Assembly: GCA_039030555.1 (NCBI GenBank)
Contig: JBCCDY010000012.1
Location: 1-64,000, forward strand
Direction: 5' to 3'
Length of the DNA: 64,000 bases
Source of the DNA: JBCCDY01 sp039030555
GTDB taxonomy: Bacteria; Bacteroidota; Bacteroidia; Cytophagales; Cyclobacteriaceae
Below, piece after piece: positions 57,650-64,000 of the stretch. The first letter of the stretch is position 1; each line of letters starts with the position of its first letter. The notes below the pieces were generated by a model. That model was not told the origin of the DNA. It saw only the letters and a list, made by a program, of their open reading frames with translations, and ran no database searches. Both the position numbers and the translations under genes were made by a program.

Positions 57650-58222
57650 ATGAAGCAGTTTCTATCAGTAATCTTTGCCTTAGTTATAATAGCCGGAACG
57701 GGATATCTTGTCTGGCTTGGTGGGAAGGAACTTTTAATTTTTCTGAAAACAGCTGATTCTAAACTTGGTGCTGCAATCGTAACTGCAGCCGCAACCATAT
57801 TGGTTGGTATATCAGTAGCTATTTATTCCCAGAGCAGAATTAAAACACGCGAACTTCAAGAGGCACATCGAGAATCCAAAATTGAGCTTTATAACAAGTT
57901 TATTAACAAACTAATTGAAGTAATGGCTGGCACTAACGAACTAACTTCTACACTTGAACCATCTGAACAAAATCTTATAGATTTTATGGTTGAGTACAAG
58001 AGAGACTTGATTTTGAGAGCATCTCCTAGTGTAATAAAAGCACAAATTGAATACGAGAAGACCGCTCAAAAGTCAACTGATGGAAAAACTCTATTTCGAA
58101 GTGTTGATAAGCTAATTCTAGAAATGAGAAAAGACATAGGGCTCAGTAACTTTGGATTGAATAGTATGGAAACAATCCAGATTTTCTTGAAAGATAAGTC
58201 CGAAATCAACAAACTAAAGTAG
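57650..58222 (+). CDS. Uncharacterised membrane protein
   Basis: 190 residues with two membrane helices (about 5-27 and 41-60) and a long, charged, mainly helical C-terminal part. No catalytic motif is visible and I do not recognise the family. ATG 57650 lies 27 bases after a GTTAG motif, and the stop is 5 bases before CTAACA at the left end of the attC-like palindrome, so the gene has the layout of an integron cassette. Function unknown. Confidence 0.6.
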   Translation: MKQFLSVIFALVIIAGTGYLVWLGGKELLIFLKTADSKLGAAIVTAAATILVGISVAIYSQSRIKTRELQEAHRESKIELYNKFINKLIEVMAGTNELTSTLEPSEQNLIDFMVEYKRDLILRASPSVIKAQIEYEKTAQKSTDGKTLFRSVDKLILEMRKDIGLSNFGLNSMETIQIFLKDKSEINKLK

Positions 58223-58226
58223 CTAT

Positions 58227-58414
58227 CTAACATACGATATGGTCGCATGGACTTTCTTTGCTATCTGCCAAGTACTTTCTACTATCTCTGCTCGTGGGAT
58301 CTTTTATCTCCATGCAGCAGTGATAGTCTGAGACTTTGTGAACACTGGCAGATAAGCTACTTTTGTCATAATTAAGAAAGCTCGGAGGCCACAGCGCCAT
58401 ATCTGGGTGTTAGC
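58227..58414 (+). other. attC-like 188-bp imperfect palindrome
   Basis: Left end CTAACA (58227), then ATATGG-T-CGC; right end GCGCCATAT then GTTAGC (58409). These ends pair with each other. Inside them GCTATCTGCCA (58260) pairs with TGGCAGATAAGC (58346), and ACTATC pairs with GATAGT near the centre. The AAC/GTT ends, the bulged stem and its place just after one gene and before the next match an integron attC site, at the long end of the size range. No integrase gene is in the window. Confidence 0.55.
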
Positions 58415-58434
58415 TGGCATGACTGTTCAAGAAA

Positions 58435-59391
58435 ATGAAACTACTAGATAAACTTCCAAGTGAGCTAAACAAACGTAAATGGATTGCAATAGCGATAACC
58501 GTGATATTGGCAACTCCACTAACAATTTGGGGGATTTACGGGATTGGCGAATATGGACTAGCTCTATTTATTTTGACTCCTTTATTTATTGGAGTTGTTT
58601 CAACGATTCTATTTGGACATGGGAGGATTTTAACAAAAAGAGAAGCAGCTCAAATTAGCCTCTTAACCCTAGGGATATTCATTATTGGATTGATTGTCTT
58701 TGCAATCGAGGGATTGATCTGTATTGCAATGGCCGCTCCTGTTGGTATTCTTCTAACTTGGATTGGAAGTCTTATTGGGCAAGTAACTGTAAATAACAAT
58801 TCTAACAACTCTCTAACTATTATTTTAATAACATTTCTTATTATACCTGTTACAGCATTCACTGAACGAGATAGTGAAACTCAACTTCACAAAGTTTCTA
58901 CTAGTTTGATAATTGATGCAGATATTGAAACAGTATGGAAAAATGTTATCGAATTTCCAAGAATGGGAGAACCAACCGAATTCATATTCAAAGCTGGTAT
59001 CTCCTATCCAATTGATTCAGAGATTAAAGAAACGGAAGAAGGATTAGTTCGATACTGCAACTTTAATACCGGAAGTTTTGTAGAACCAATAACAGAATGG
59101 AATGAACCAACAACATTGCGATTTGATGTTCATGAGCAACCGGAACCAATGACTGAGTATAGCTTATGGGATATCAACGCCCCACACCTTCATGATTATT
59201 TTGTCTCTGAACGAGGCGAATTCAAACTAAAAGAACTTCCAAATGGTCAAACCGAGCTTATAGGAACTACATGGTACAGGCACAACATAAAGCCTGGAGG
59301 TTACTGGAAACTTTGGAGCGATTGGATAATTCATAGCATCCACAATAGGGTCCTAAATCATATCAAAATGAATGCTGAAACGACCAGCTAA
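58435..59391 (+). CDS. Membrane protein with SRPBCC (START-like) domain
   Basis: 318 residues. Five helices in the first half (about 18-150), then from about 160 an SRPBCC-type domain: a strand-helix start STSLIIDADIETVWKNV, LRFDVHEQPEPMTEY in the centre, ELIGTTWYRHNI and a long C-terminal helix. SRPBCC folds bind hydrophobic ligands; fusion to a membrane part of this type is of unknown function. The ATG is 26 bases after GTTAGC of the attC-like site, and the stop TAA lies inside the next CTAACA (59388), again a cassette-like layout. Confidence 0.7.
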   Translation: MKLLDKLPSELNKRKWIAIAITVILATPLTIWGIYGIGEYGLALFILTPLFIGVVSTILFGHGRILTKREAAQISLLTLGIFIIGLIVFAIEGLICIAMAAPVGILLTWIGSLIGQVTVNNNSNNSLTIILITFLIIPVTAFTERDSETQLHKVSTSLIIDADIETVWKNVIEFPRMGEPTEFIFKAGISYPIDSEIKETEEGLVRYCNFNTGSFVEPITEWNEPTTLRFDVHEQPEPMTEYSLWDINAPHLHDYFVSERGEFKLKELPNGQTELIGTTWYRHNIKPGGYWKLWSDWIIHSIHNRVLNHIKMNAETTS

Positions 59392-59418
59392 CATCGTGTA
59401 TGATCTATGTTTACAAGT

Positions 59419-59460
59419 GGTAGTTTATGGTGTGTCAGAACTTCACCATAAACCTATTAG
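59419..59460. other. Hairpin in a 359-base non-coding gap
   Basis: GGTAGTTTATGGTG (59419) faces CACCATAAACCTATTAG (59444), ten paired bases plus a bulged extension, with an 11-base loop. A second small hairpin is GGGCT (59541) with AGCCC (59556). The rest of 59392-59750 shows no gene. The hairpins may be part of a degenerate second attC-like site that begins at CTAACA 59388, or a terminator. Confidence 0.35.
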
Positions 59461-59750
59461 CCGTACTAGACAGTTTTCTGCAGTTGATGGACAAGAGCAA
59501 ATTGTTTCCTTTCTGTTTGACAGTTAATAATAAAACCCTCGGGCTTACTTTTCAGAGCCCAGAGATTTGCTTTAGCAAAATTCATATAAGTTGCGATTAA
59601 TAAATACTTGTATGAGACGATCCAGAACCTAATGCACAGAAAAGTGGATCTGATTAGTAAGTTTAGCCGCAGTACTGAATTTATGCACGCTTTTTGATAT
59701 TATTTCCAGTGTTTTAAATAATAGATTATCAAACCTTAACTATTCAAATT

Positions 59751-60011
59751 ATGAAAAATATGGATCTTAAATCTTTTTTGATAGGAATGCTTTTGACTGC
59801 ATGTATTTTTTTGAGCATAAGCTCTTCACAAACTTCCGACAACAGATCAAGATATCAGTTAGTGCCTGATGAGCAGGTTTATGGATTTGCCAATGTCATT
59901 GATACATATACCGGTGCAGTGATCCATATTAAAATGAACAAGGCATTGAAAACAGAAAAAGAATATATCACAGCGCAGAAAATTCAGCAGCTATTGGAAA
60001 GCAAAAATTAA
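59751..60011 (+). CDS. Small secreted or membrane-anchored protein, unknown
   Basis: 86 residues. The N-terminus (KNMDLKSFLIGMLLTACIFL) is a signal or anchor helix; the remainder (SRYQLVPDEQVYGF and GAVIHIKMNKAL) has beta and helix character. Similar short proteins with a DLKSFLIGMLL-type start occur in marine Bacteroidota with no known function. ATG chosen at the hydrophobic start. The following 19-bp inverted repeat may end its transcript. Confidence 0.6.
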   Translation: MKNMDLKSFLIGMLLTACIFLSISSSQTSDNRSRYQLVPDEQVYGFANVIDTYTGAVIHIKMNKALKTEKEYITAQKIQQLLESKN

Positions 60012-60170
60012 GTTTAAAGCTTTAGGTTCCAGCTCAATAGTTAAAATGGAAGTCTTTGGCATTCTGGAATCAGAGTTCAAGCCGAAGAAGCAAAAGCAAA
60101 TTCAGGCAGTAGCACAGTGTCTGGTTGCCGAAAATCAATAAATAAGGTTAATTATTACTATTGCCAACAT

Positions 60171-60216
60171 ACTAAACAGGCTGATCGCGCCTGCTGACGC
60201 GATCAGCCTGTTTAGT
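60171..60216. terminator. Perfect 19-bp inverted repeat, probable bidirectional terminator
   Basis: ACTAAACAGGCTGATCGCG and its exact reverse complement are separated by an 8-base loop. The site lies in the 268-base gap between the convergent genes at 59751 and 60280. No long T tract follows on either side, so it may act as a barrier or as a repeat rather than a classical terminator. Confidence 0.6.
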
Positions 60217-60279
60217 ACATGTTAAAGTGTCCAGCTTATGGATGATAGTTGGATGTTAGTAACAAGCTATACCAAAAAC

Positions 60280-60636
60280 CTACTTTGCGTATTTTTCAAC
60301 CACAAAATCGCCCCAATCCGCAATGGATTGTATTATTGGTATTAAGGTTTTACCGAAATCGGTTAAGGAATACTCAACCTTTAAAGGTGGCTTGGAAGCA
60401 TAAACTTTTCTCTTAATTAAGCCATCTTCTTCTAATGCTTTTAATTGTAAACTCAAGGTTCTTTCAGTTACGGTGGGCATCGATTTCCTCAATTCGTTAT
60501 ACCTCAAATTTTTATTCATCAGGTAATAAAGAATAACTGTTTTCCATTTACCACCTATTATCCCCATCGTTAAACTTGCACAGCAAGGGTATTCATTGCC
60601 CTTGAATTTTAACATCTTCGGCTCCGCTTTTTCCAT
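60280..60636 (-). CDS. HxlR family transcriptional regulator
   Basis: 118 residues. The winged-helix core of the family is seen in order: an N-terminal Cys pair (YPCCAS), GIIGGKWKTVILYYL, LRYNELRKSMPTVTERTLS, LKALEEDGLIKRK, VEYSLTDFGKTLIPI and a final W. HxlR proteins often sense electrophiles or redox state through the Cys. It is divergent from the quinone oxidoreductase gene, with a palindromic operator candidate between them, so it probably represses that operon. Confidence 0.92.
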   Translation of the reverse strand: MEKAEPKMLKFKGNEYPCCASLTMGIIGGKWKTVILYYLMNKNLRYNELRKSMPTVTERTLSLQLKALEEDGLIKRKVYASKPPLKVEYSLTDFGKTLIPIIQSIADWGDFVVEKYAK

Positions 60637-60695
60637 AAATGCAAACTATCATTTTTGACCGTTATTGTAAAGATAATAAACTATAATTAGGTTTG

Positions 60696-60716
60696 TAACT
60701 ATAAATTTTATAGTTA
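60696..60716. promoter_or_regulatory. 21-bp palindrome, candidate HxlR operator
   Basis: TAACTATAAA, a central T, then TTTATAGTTA: a perfect palindrome. A further half site AACTATAA is at 60679-60686, 18 bases to the left. Both lie in the 94-base gap between the HxlR gene and the divergent quinone oxidoreductase gene and 14 bases before the latter start, so binding would block its transcription. Confidence 0.6.
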
Positions 60717-60730
60717 AAAATCGAAGAGTT

Positions 60731-61717
60731 ATGAATGCAATCGTGATCAATAAATATGGGGAAAATGCAAAATTTGAATCCATTGAGGTGGAAAAGCCGA
60801 CGCCGGTTATCGGACAGGTATTAATAAAAGTTTCTGCTTCAAGCGTTAATACGGTTGATACAATGATTCGAAACATGGGAAAGGACTTGTCGTTCTCGCC
60901 TGATAATCCAGCTATTTTAGGGATGGACCTTGCCGGTACAATTGAAGAAGTCGGAGAAGGTGTTGCCGGTTTTTCTGTAGGAGATGAAGTTTACGGTTGC
61001 GTTGGAGGTTTGGCAGGTTTACAAGGAACACTTGCTGAATATGTTGCTGCTGATAGCAAACTAATTGCACACAAACCTTCCAATCTAACCATGAGAGAAG
61101 CAGCTGCCCTTCCCTTAGTTGGAATAACCGCCTATGAGGGTTTAAAACGTGCAGGTGTTAAAAGTGGTCAGAAAGTTTTAGTCCACGGTGGCACCGGTGG
61201 GGTTGGACATGTAGCCTTACAGCTGGCCAAACATTTTGGAGCAGACGTTTACTCAACAGGTGGTGGAGAACAGCAAATGGAAATTATTGAAAGCCTGGGG
61301 GCCAGGTCCATTAACTATAAGGAAGAACAAGTTGAGGATTATGTAAATAAATACACGAATGGGGCCGGTTTTGATGTTGTATTTGATTCTGTAGGTGGAG
61401 AAAACATGCTCAACTCTTTTGAAGCGGCGGCGCTTAACGGTCAAATAGCTACCACAGTTTCATTGTGTGAACTTGATTTAAGTACAATGCACTTTAAAGG
61501 ATTATCGCTACACGTAGTATTCATGTTGATACCTATGCTTCATGATTTTAAGAGAGAACAATATCATGAAATCTTACAGGATATTGCTCAAATCGTTGAA
61601 GCAGGAGGTCTAAAGCCTTTATTGGACGAACAGCAGTTTTCATTAGAAAATGTAAGAGAAGCTTATGCAAGACTTGAAAGCAGAAAGGCAATAGGAAAAG
61701 TTGTATTAGAACATTAA
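60731..61717 (+). CDS. NADPH:quinone oxidoreductase (zinc-less MDR family)
   Basis: 328 residues. N-terminal GroES-like part with LGMDLAGTIEEVG, GDEVYGCVGG and the Rossmann motif VHGGTGGVGHVALQLAKHF near residues 152-170. The catalytic-zinc Cys/His ligands of alcohol dehydrogenases are absent, as in quinone oxidoreductases. It reduces quinones or enals with NADPH in the cytoplasm. It is first in an operon that continues with the DUF4437-like cupin, an SDR and an LLM oxidoreductase. It is likely controlled by the divergent HxlR protein. Confidence 0.92.
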   Translation: MNAIVINKYGENAKFESIEVEKPTPVIGQVLIKVSASSVNTVDTMIRNMGKDLSFSPDNPAILGMDLAGTIEEVGEGVAGFSVGDEVYGCVGGLAGLQGTLAEYVAADSKLIAHKPSNLTMREAAALPLVGITAYEGLKRAGVKSGQKVLVHGGTGGVGHVALQLAKHFGADVYSTGGGEQQMEIIESLGARSINYKEEQVEDYVNKYTNGAGFDVVFDSVGGENMLNSFEAAALNGQIATTVSLCELDLSTMHFKGLSLHVVFMLIPMLHDFKREQYHEILQDIAQIVEAGGLKPLLDEQQFSLENVREAYARLESRKAIGKVVLEH

Positions 61718-61740
61718 AATTCTGTGCTGTGCATTTAAGA

Positions 61741-61845
61741 GTGGAATACTTATATCTCTTGGCTTTCCTTGCGTTTACTGCATCTTGCGTACAAAATACA
61801 CAGACAGAGAGTACAACTGAAGACAGTACTCTGGCACAAATTTAG
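61741..61845 (+). pseudogene. Detached lipoprotein signal peptide in frame with the next gene
   Basis: From GTG 61741 (or GTG 61729) the frame reads VEYLYLLAFLAFTASC, a lipoprotein signal with lipobox Cys, then QNTQTESTTEDSTLAQI and TAG at 61843. The frame continues without shift into the DUF4437-like protein. The export signal is therefore cut from its mature domain by one nonsense codon, or the start has moved. Confidence 0.65.
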
Positions 61846-61866
61846 AACCCAACAAACAAGCTTGTA

Positions 61867-62604
61867 TTGAGTTCTGAATTTGTCTGGGAGAAATTGAATC
61901 CGGCAAGAGGTGACCAAAGTCCTCAGGCGGGTACTCTCTGGGGAGATCGAAAAAGAGGTGTGTCTACAGGTTTTTTAGCAAAATTTATAGATGGCTTTTC
62001 ATCGCCACCCCATGTTCATAATGTTACTTACAGAGCCGTAGTAATGAAAGGCTTCATCCATAACGATGACCCAAAAGCTTCTGCCATGTGGATGAAACCA
62101 GGTAGTTTTTGGACACAGCCAGCAGGAGAACCTCATGTTACTTCTGCCAAAGGTGAAGAAAACATAGCTTTGGTTGAAATAGACAAAGGACCTTATCTGG
62201 TTAAGCAGATTAAAGAATCATTTGACAATGGAGAGCGACCAATAAACATAGATGCGTCAAACATTGTGTGGTTAAATAATGAAAGTACCAATTGGATCAG
62301 TAAGGACACTAAAGCAGAAATCAGTTTTCTTCTGAATAATGATGAAAAGAATAAGCTCAAAAGTCTTTTTATTAAAATTTCGAAAGCATACAAGGGAGAA
62401 ATAGAGAGTAATGGCAGTACTTTTCACGCCGTTGTTATACAAGGAAATCTGAACTACACACTACCGCAGGATAAACAGCAGAAGATGCTGGATCAGGGAA
62501 GTTACTTCGGGGCAACAGATACAGCTATACATACAATTTCAAACACCTCAGAAAATGAAACCATCATCTATATCCGAACAAACGGGGATATAAAAATCAA
62601 TTGA
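61867..62604 (+). CDS. DUF4437-like cupin protein
   Basis: 245 residues from the TTG at 61867. The domain starts FVWEKLNPARGDQSPQAGTL, then SSPPHVHNVTYRAVV (cupin-type His pair) and FWTQPAGEPHVTSAKG. A second, related half begins near residue 135. Homologues I know of carry a lipoprotein signal; here it is upstream, separated by an in-frame TAG (61843). If translation starts at TTG 61867 the protein stays in the cytoplasm. Other possibilities are stop-codon readthrough or a non-functional gene. Confidence 0.75.
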   Translation: MSSEFVWEKLNPARGDQSPQAGTLWGDRKRGVSTGFLAKFIDGFSSPPHVHNVTYRAVVMKGFIHNDDPKASAMWMKPGSFWTQPAGEPHVTSAKGEENIALVEIDKGPYLVKQIKESFDNGERPINIDASNIVWLNNESTNWISKDTKAEISFLLNNDEKNKLKSLFIKISKAYKGEIESNGSTFHAVVIQGNLNYTLPQDKQQKMLDQGSYFGATDTAIHTISNTSENETIIYIRTNGDIKIN

Positions 62605-62606
62605 TT

Positions 62607-63404
62607 ATGAAAACAATCTTAATCACAGGAAGTACAGACGGTATAGGAAGATTAGCGGCAATTAAGCTGGCTAAAGATGGACACCATGTAATCGTGCATG
62701 GCAGAAGTTCTGAAAAATTGGAAAACACAATTGCGGAAATCAAAGACAGCACAAACAATCAAAAAATAGATGGTTTTATCTCGGATCTATCTGACTTTGA
62801 GAGTATCAAAAAAATGATCACAAGACTGTCCGATACAATTTCAAAAATTGATGTTCTAATTAACAACGCTGGGGTATTTAAAAGCAGTGTTCAGTCAAAT
62901 CAAGATGGTATAGATTTACGATTTACAGTCAATTACTTAGCACCTTATGAGTTGACTAACGGATTAGTTCCGTTATTAAAAAATAGTAATGCACCACGGG
63001 TTATAAATTTGAGTTCGGCAGCACAGTCATCAGTGAACTTTGAGGCATTATGGGGAGAAGCAATGATCTGTAATCAAGAAGCATATGCCCAAAGTAAACT
63101 GGCGTTGACTATGTGGAGTTTCGCTTTTGCAAAATCGCATCCGGAGATAATAATTATTGCCGTAAATCCGGGTTCTTTATTGAATACGAATATGGTTAAA
63201 GAAGCCTATGGCCATCATTGGTCTTCTGCGGATAAAGGCGCTAATATCTTATATGACCTGGCCGTTTTGGATAAATACGCGAACAGTAGTGGGAAATATT
63301 TCGATAATGACAAAGGTGTTTTTTCAAACGCTCATAGCGATGCTTACAATGAAGAAAAGATTAACGGCTTGATTTCTGAAACTGAAAAAATACTCAAAGG
63401 GTAA
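62607..63404 (+). CDS. SDR family oxidoreductase
   Basis: 265 residues from ATG 62607 (a TTG at 62601 overlaps the previous stop). N-terminal LITGSTDGIGRLAAIKLA and VIVHGRSSEKLE (NADP-type), VLINNAGVF, the catalytic Ser in INLSSAAQSS and YAQSKLAL. It looks like the retinol-dehydrogenase-like/atypical SDR group acting on unknown carbonyls. It lies in the operon after the quinone oxidoreductase and DUF4437-like genes, consistent with a shared detoxification role. Substrate unknown. Confidence 0.92.
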   Translation: MKTILITGSTDGIGRLAAIKLAKDGHHVIVHGRSSEKLENTIAEIKDSTNNQKIDGFISDLSDFESIKKMITRLSDTISKIDVLINNAGVFKSSVQSNQDGIDLRFTVNYLAPYELTNGLVPLLKNSNAPRVINLSSAAQSSVNFEALWGEAMICNQEAYAQSKLALTMWSFAFAKSHPEIIIIAVNPGSLLNTNMVKEAYGHHWSSADKGANILYDLAVLDKYANSSGKYFDNDKGVFSNAHSDAYNEEKINGLISETEKILKG

Positions 63405-64000
63405 ATGACTGCATTTTCAGGAATAGCTACTAAAGACAAGTTGACCCTTGGTTTAGTATTTCCATTAGAAGCATACAGTGGCTCTATTGCAAAAATGGAA
63501 AATCAGGAGCAGCTGGCTAAGCGAGCGGAAGAACTTGGTTTTAAAGCACTTTGGTTTAGAGATGTCCCCTTTAATGACCCTAATTTTGGAGATGCCGGAC
63601 AGCTTTATGATCCCTGGATTTATATGACACATATAATGAATCAAACCAAGGATATTGCTTTAGCCACTGGAAGTATTATTCTTCCCTTACGACATCCTGT
63701 GCATACCGCGAAATCAGTTAATAGCCTTCAATTACTTTCAAATGAGAGATTGATTCTAGGTGTTGCTTCCGGAGACAGGGCCATTGAATACCCTGCATTT
63801 AATAAAGATCTAATGAACAAGTCTGGCTTGTTCAGGGATAGTTTTTTTTATATTAAAGCGTTACAGGGAGATTATCCAAGTTATACCTCAAAGTTTTATG
63901 GCAATACCAACGGAGCGATTGATCTACTTCCAAAGTATTACCAAAAAACTCCAATGCTTGTGACCGGATACTCGGGGCAAGCACTAGACTGGATAGCCGA
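63405..64000 (+). CDS. LLM class flavin-dependent oxidoreductase (3' end outside window)
   Basis: 198 codons visible from ATG 63405, one base after the SDR stop; the frame is open at the window edge. It starts TLGLVFPLEAYSG, then AEELGFKALWFRDVP, ATGSIILPLRHP and LILGVASGDR, the usual luciferase-like monooxygenase pattern with FMN/F420-binding strands. It is likely FMN-dependent in Bacteroidota. It closes the visible part of the HxlR-associated operon. Confidence 0.88.
   Translation, partial: MTAFSGIATKDKLTLGLVFPLEAYSGSIAKMENQEQLAKRAEELGFKALWFRDVPFNDPNFGDAGQLYDPWIYMTHIMNQTKDIALATGSIILPLRHPVHTAKSVNSLQLLSNERLILGVASGDRAIEYPAFNKDLMNKSGLFRDSFFYIKALQGDYPSYTSKFYGNTNGAIDLLPKYYQKTPMLVTGYSGQALDWIA

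Noticed and set aside
60046..60141. 31-codon ORF starting MEVFGILESEF after the 86-aa protein gene
   Set aside because: No family, no coupling and no supporting composition; could equally be chance. It is left out of the features.

Overview
The window looks like chromosomal DNA of an AT-rich, free-living, probably marine and gliding member of the Bacteroidota, most likely Cytophagales. The evidence is the density of type IX secretion (T9SS) cargo with both type A and type B C-terminal sorting domains, PorP/SprF-like outer-membrane partners, Bacteroidota-style -7 boxes (TAnnTTTG), almost no Shine-Dalgarno motifs, and frequent TTG starts. The genus cannot be fixed from sequence reading alone.

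Layout. (1) 1-9312: the 3' end of a PKD-repeat T9SS type B protein, its PorP/SprF partner carrying an unusual SPOR-like tail, and a 2116-aa esterase/FN3/PA14 protein with a type A sorting domain. (2) 9330-35436: a large polysaccharide locus read from both strands. It holds an SGNH hydrolase, a DprE2/DprE1-like pair, an acyltransferase, a Wzx flippase, a lipoprotein next to a GMC oxidoreductase and its small subunit, three soluble glycosyltransferases, two multi-pass GT-C-like proteins, a short TolC-like protein, a Wzy-like polymerase, a sulfotransferase, a Wzc-like protein, a NodU-type carbamoyltransferase with DUF5989 and SxtJ companions, a UbiA prenyltransferase and a HAD phosphatase. UbiA + HAD + DprE1 + DprE2 together resemble the route to polyprenyl-phosphoryl-arabinose (or a similar pentose donor), which the GT-C proteins could use. 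The polymer would be Wzx/Wzy-assembled and decorated with acyl, sulfate and carbamoyl groups. (3) 35422-48247: a translationally coupled T9SS type B operon encoding a ~3500-aa adhesin with 29 cadherin/Ig-like repeats, a second PorP/SprF protein and a PD40 propeller protein. (4) 48452-56932: ordinary chromosomal genes: a membrane GT2, 1-Cys peroxiredoxin, a double aspartyl-protease/PDZ protein, an isochorismatase-like hydrolase, a second acyltransferase, and a TolB-propeller amidohydrolase. (5) 56933-60279: a patchy accessory stretch with a relic copy of the amidohydrolase C-terminus, small membrane proteins, and a 188-bp imperfect palindrome resembling an integron attC site between two cassette-like genes. 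(6) 60280-64000: an HxlR regulator divergent from a redox operon (quinone oxidoreductase, DUF4437-like cupin, SDR, LLM flavin oxidoreductase cut by the window end), with a 21-bp palindromic operator candidate between them.

No rRNA, tRNA, CRISPR array, transposase or integrase gene was seen. The observations most worth following up are the DprE/UbiA pentose-donor gene set, the two-domain periodicity inside the giant adhesin, the attC-like site, the SPOR-tailed PorP, and the amidohydrolase relic.
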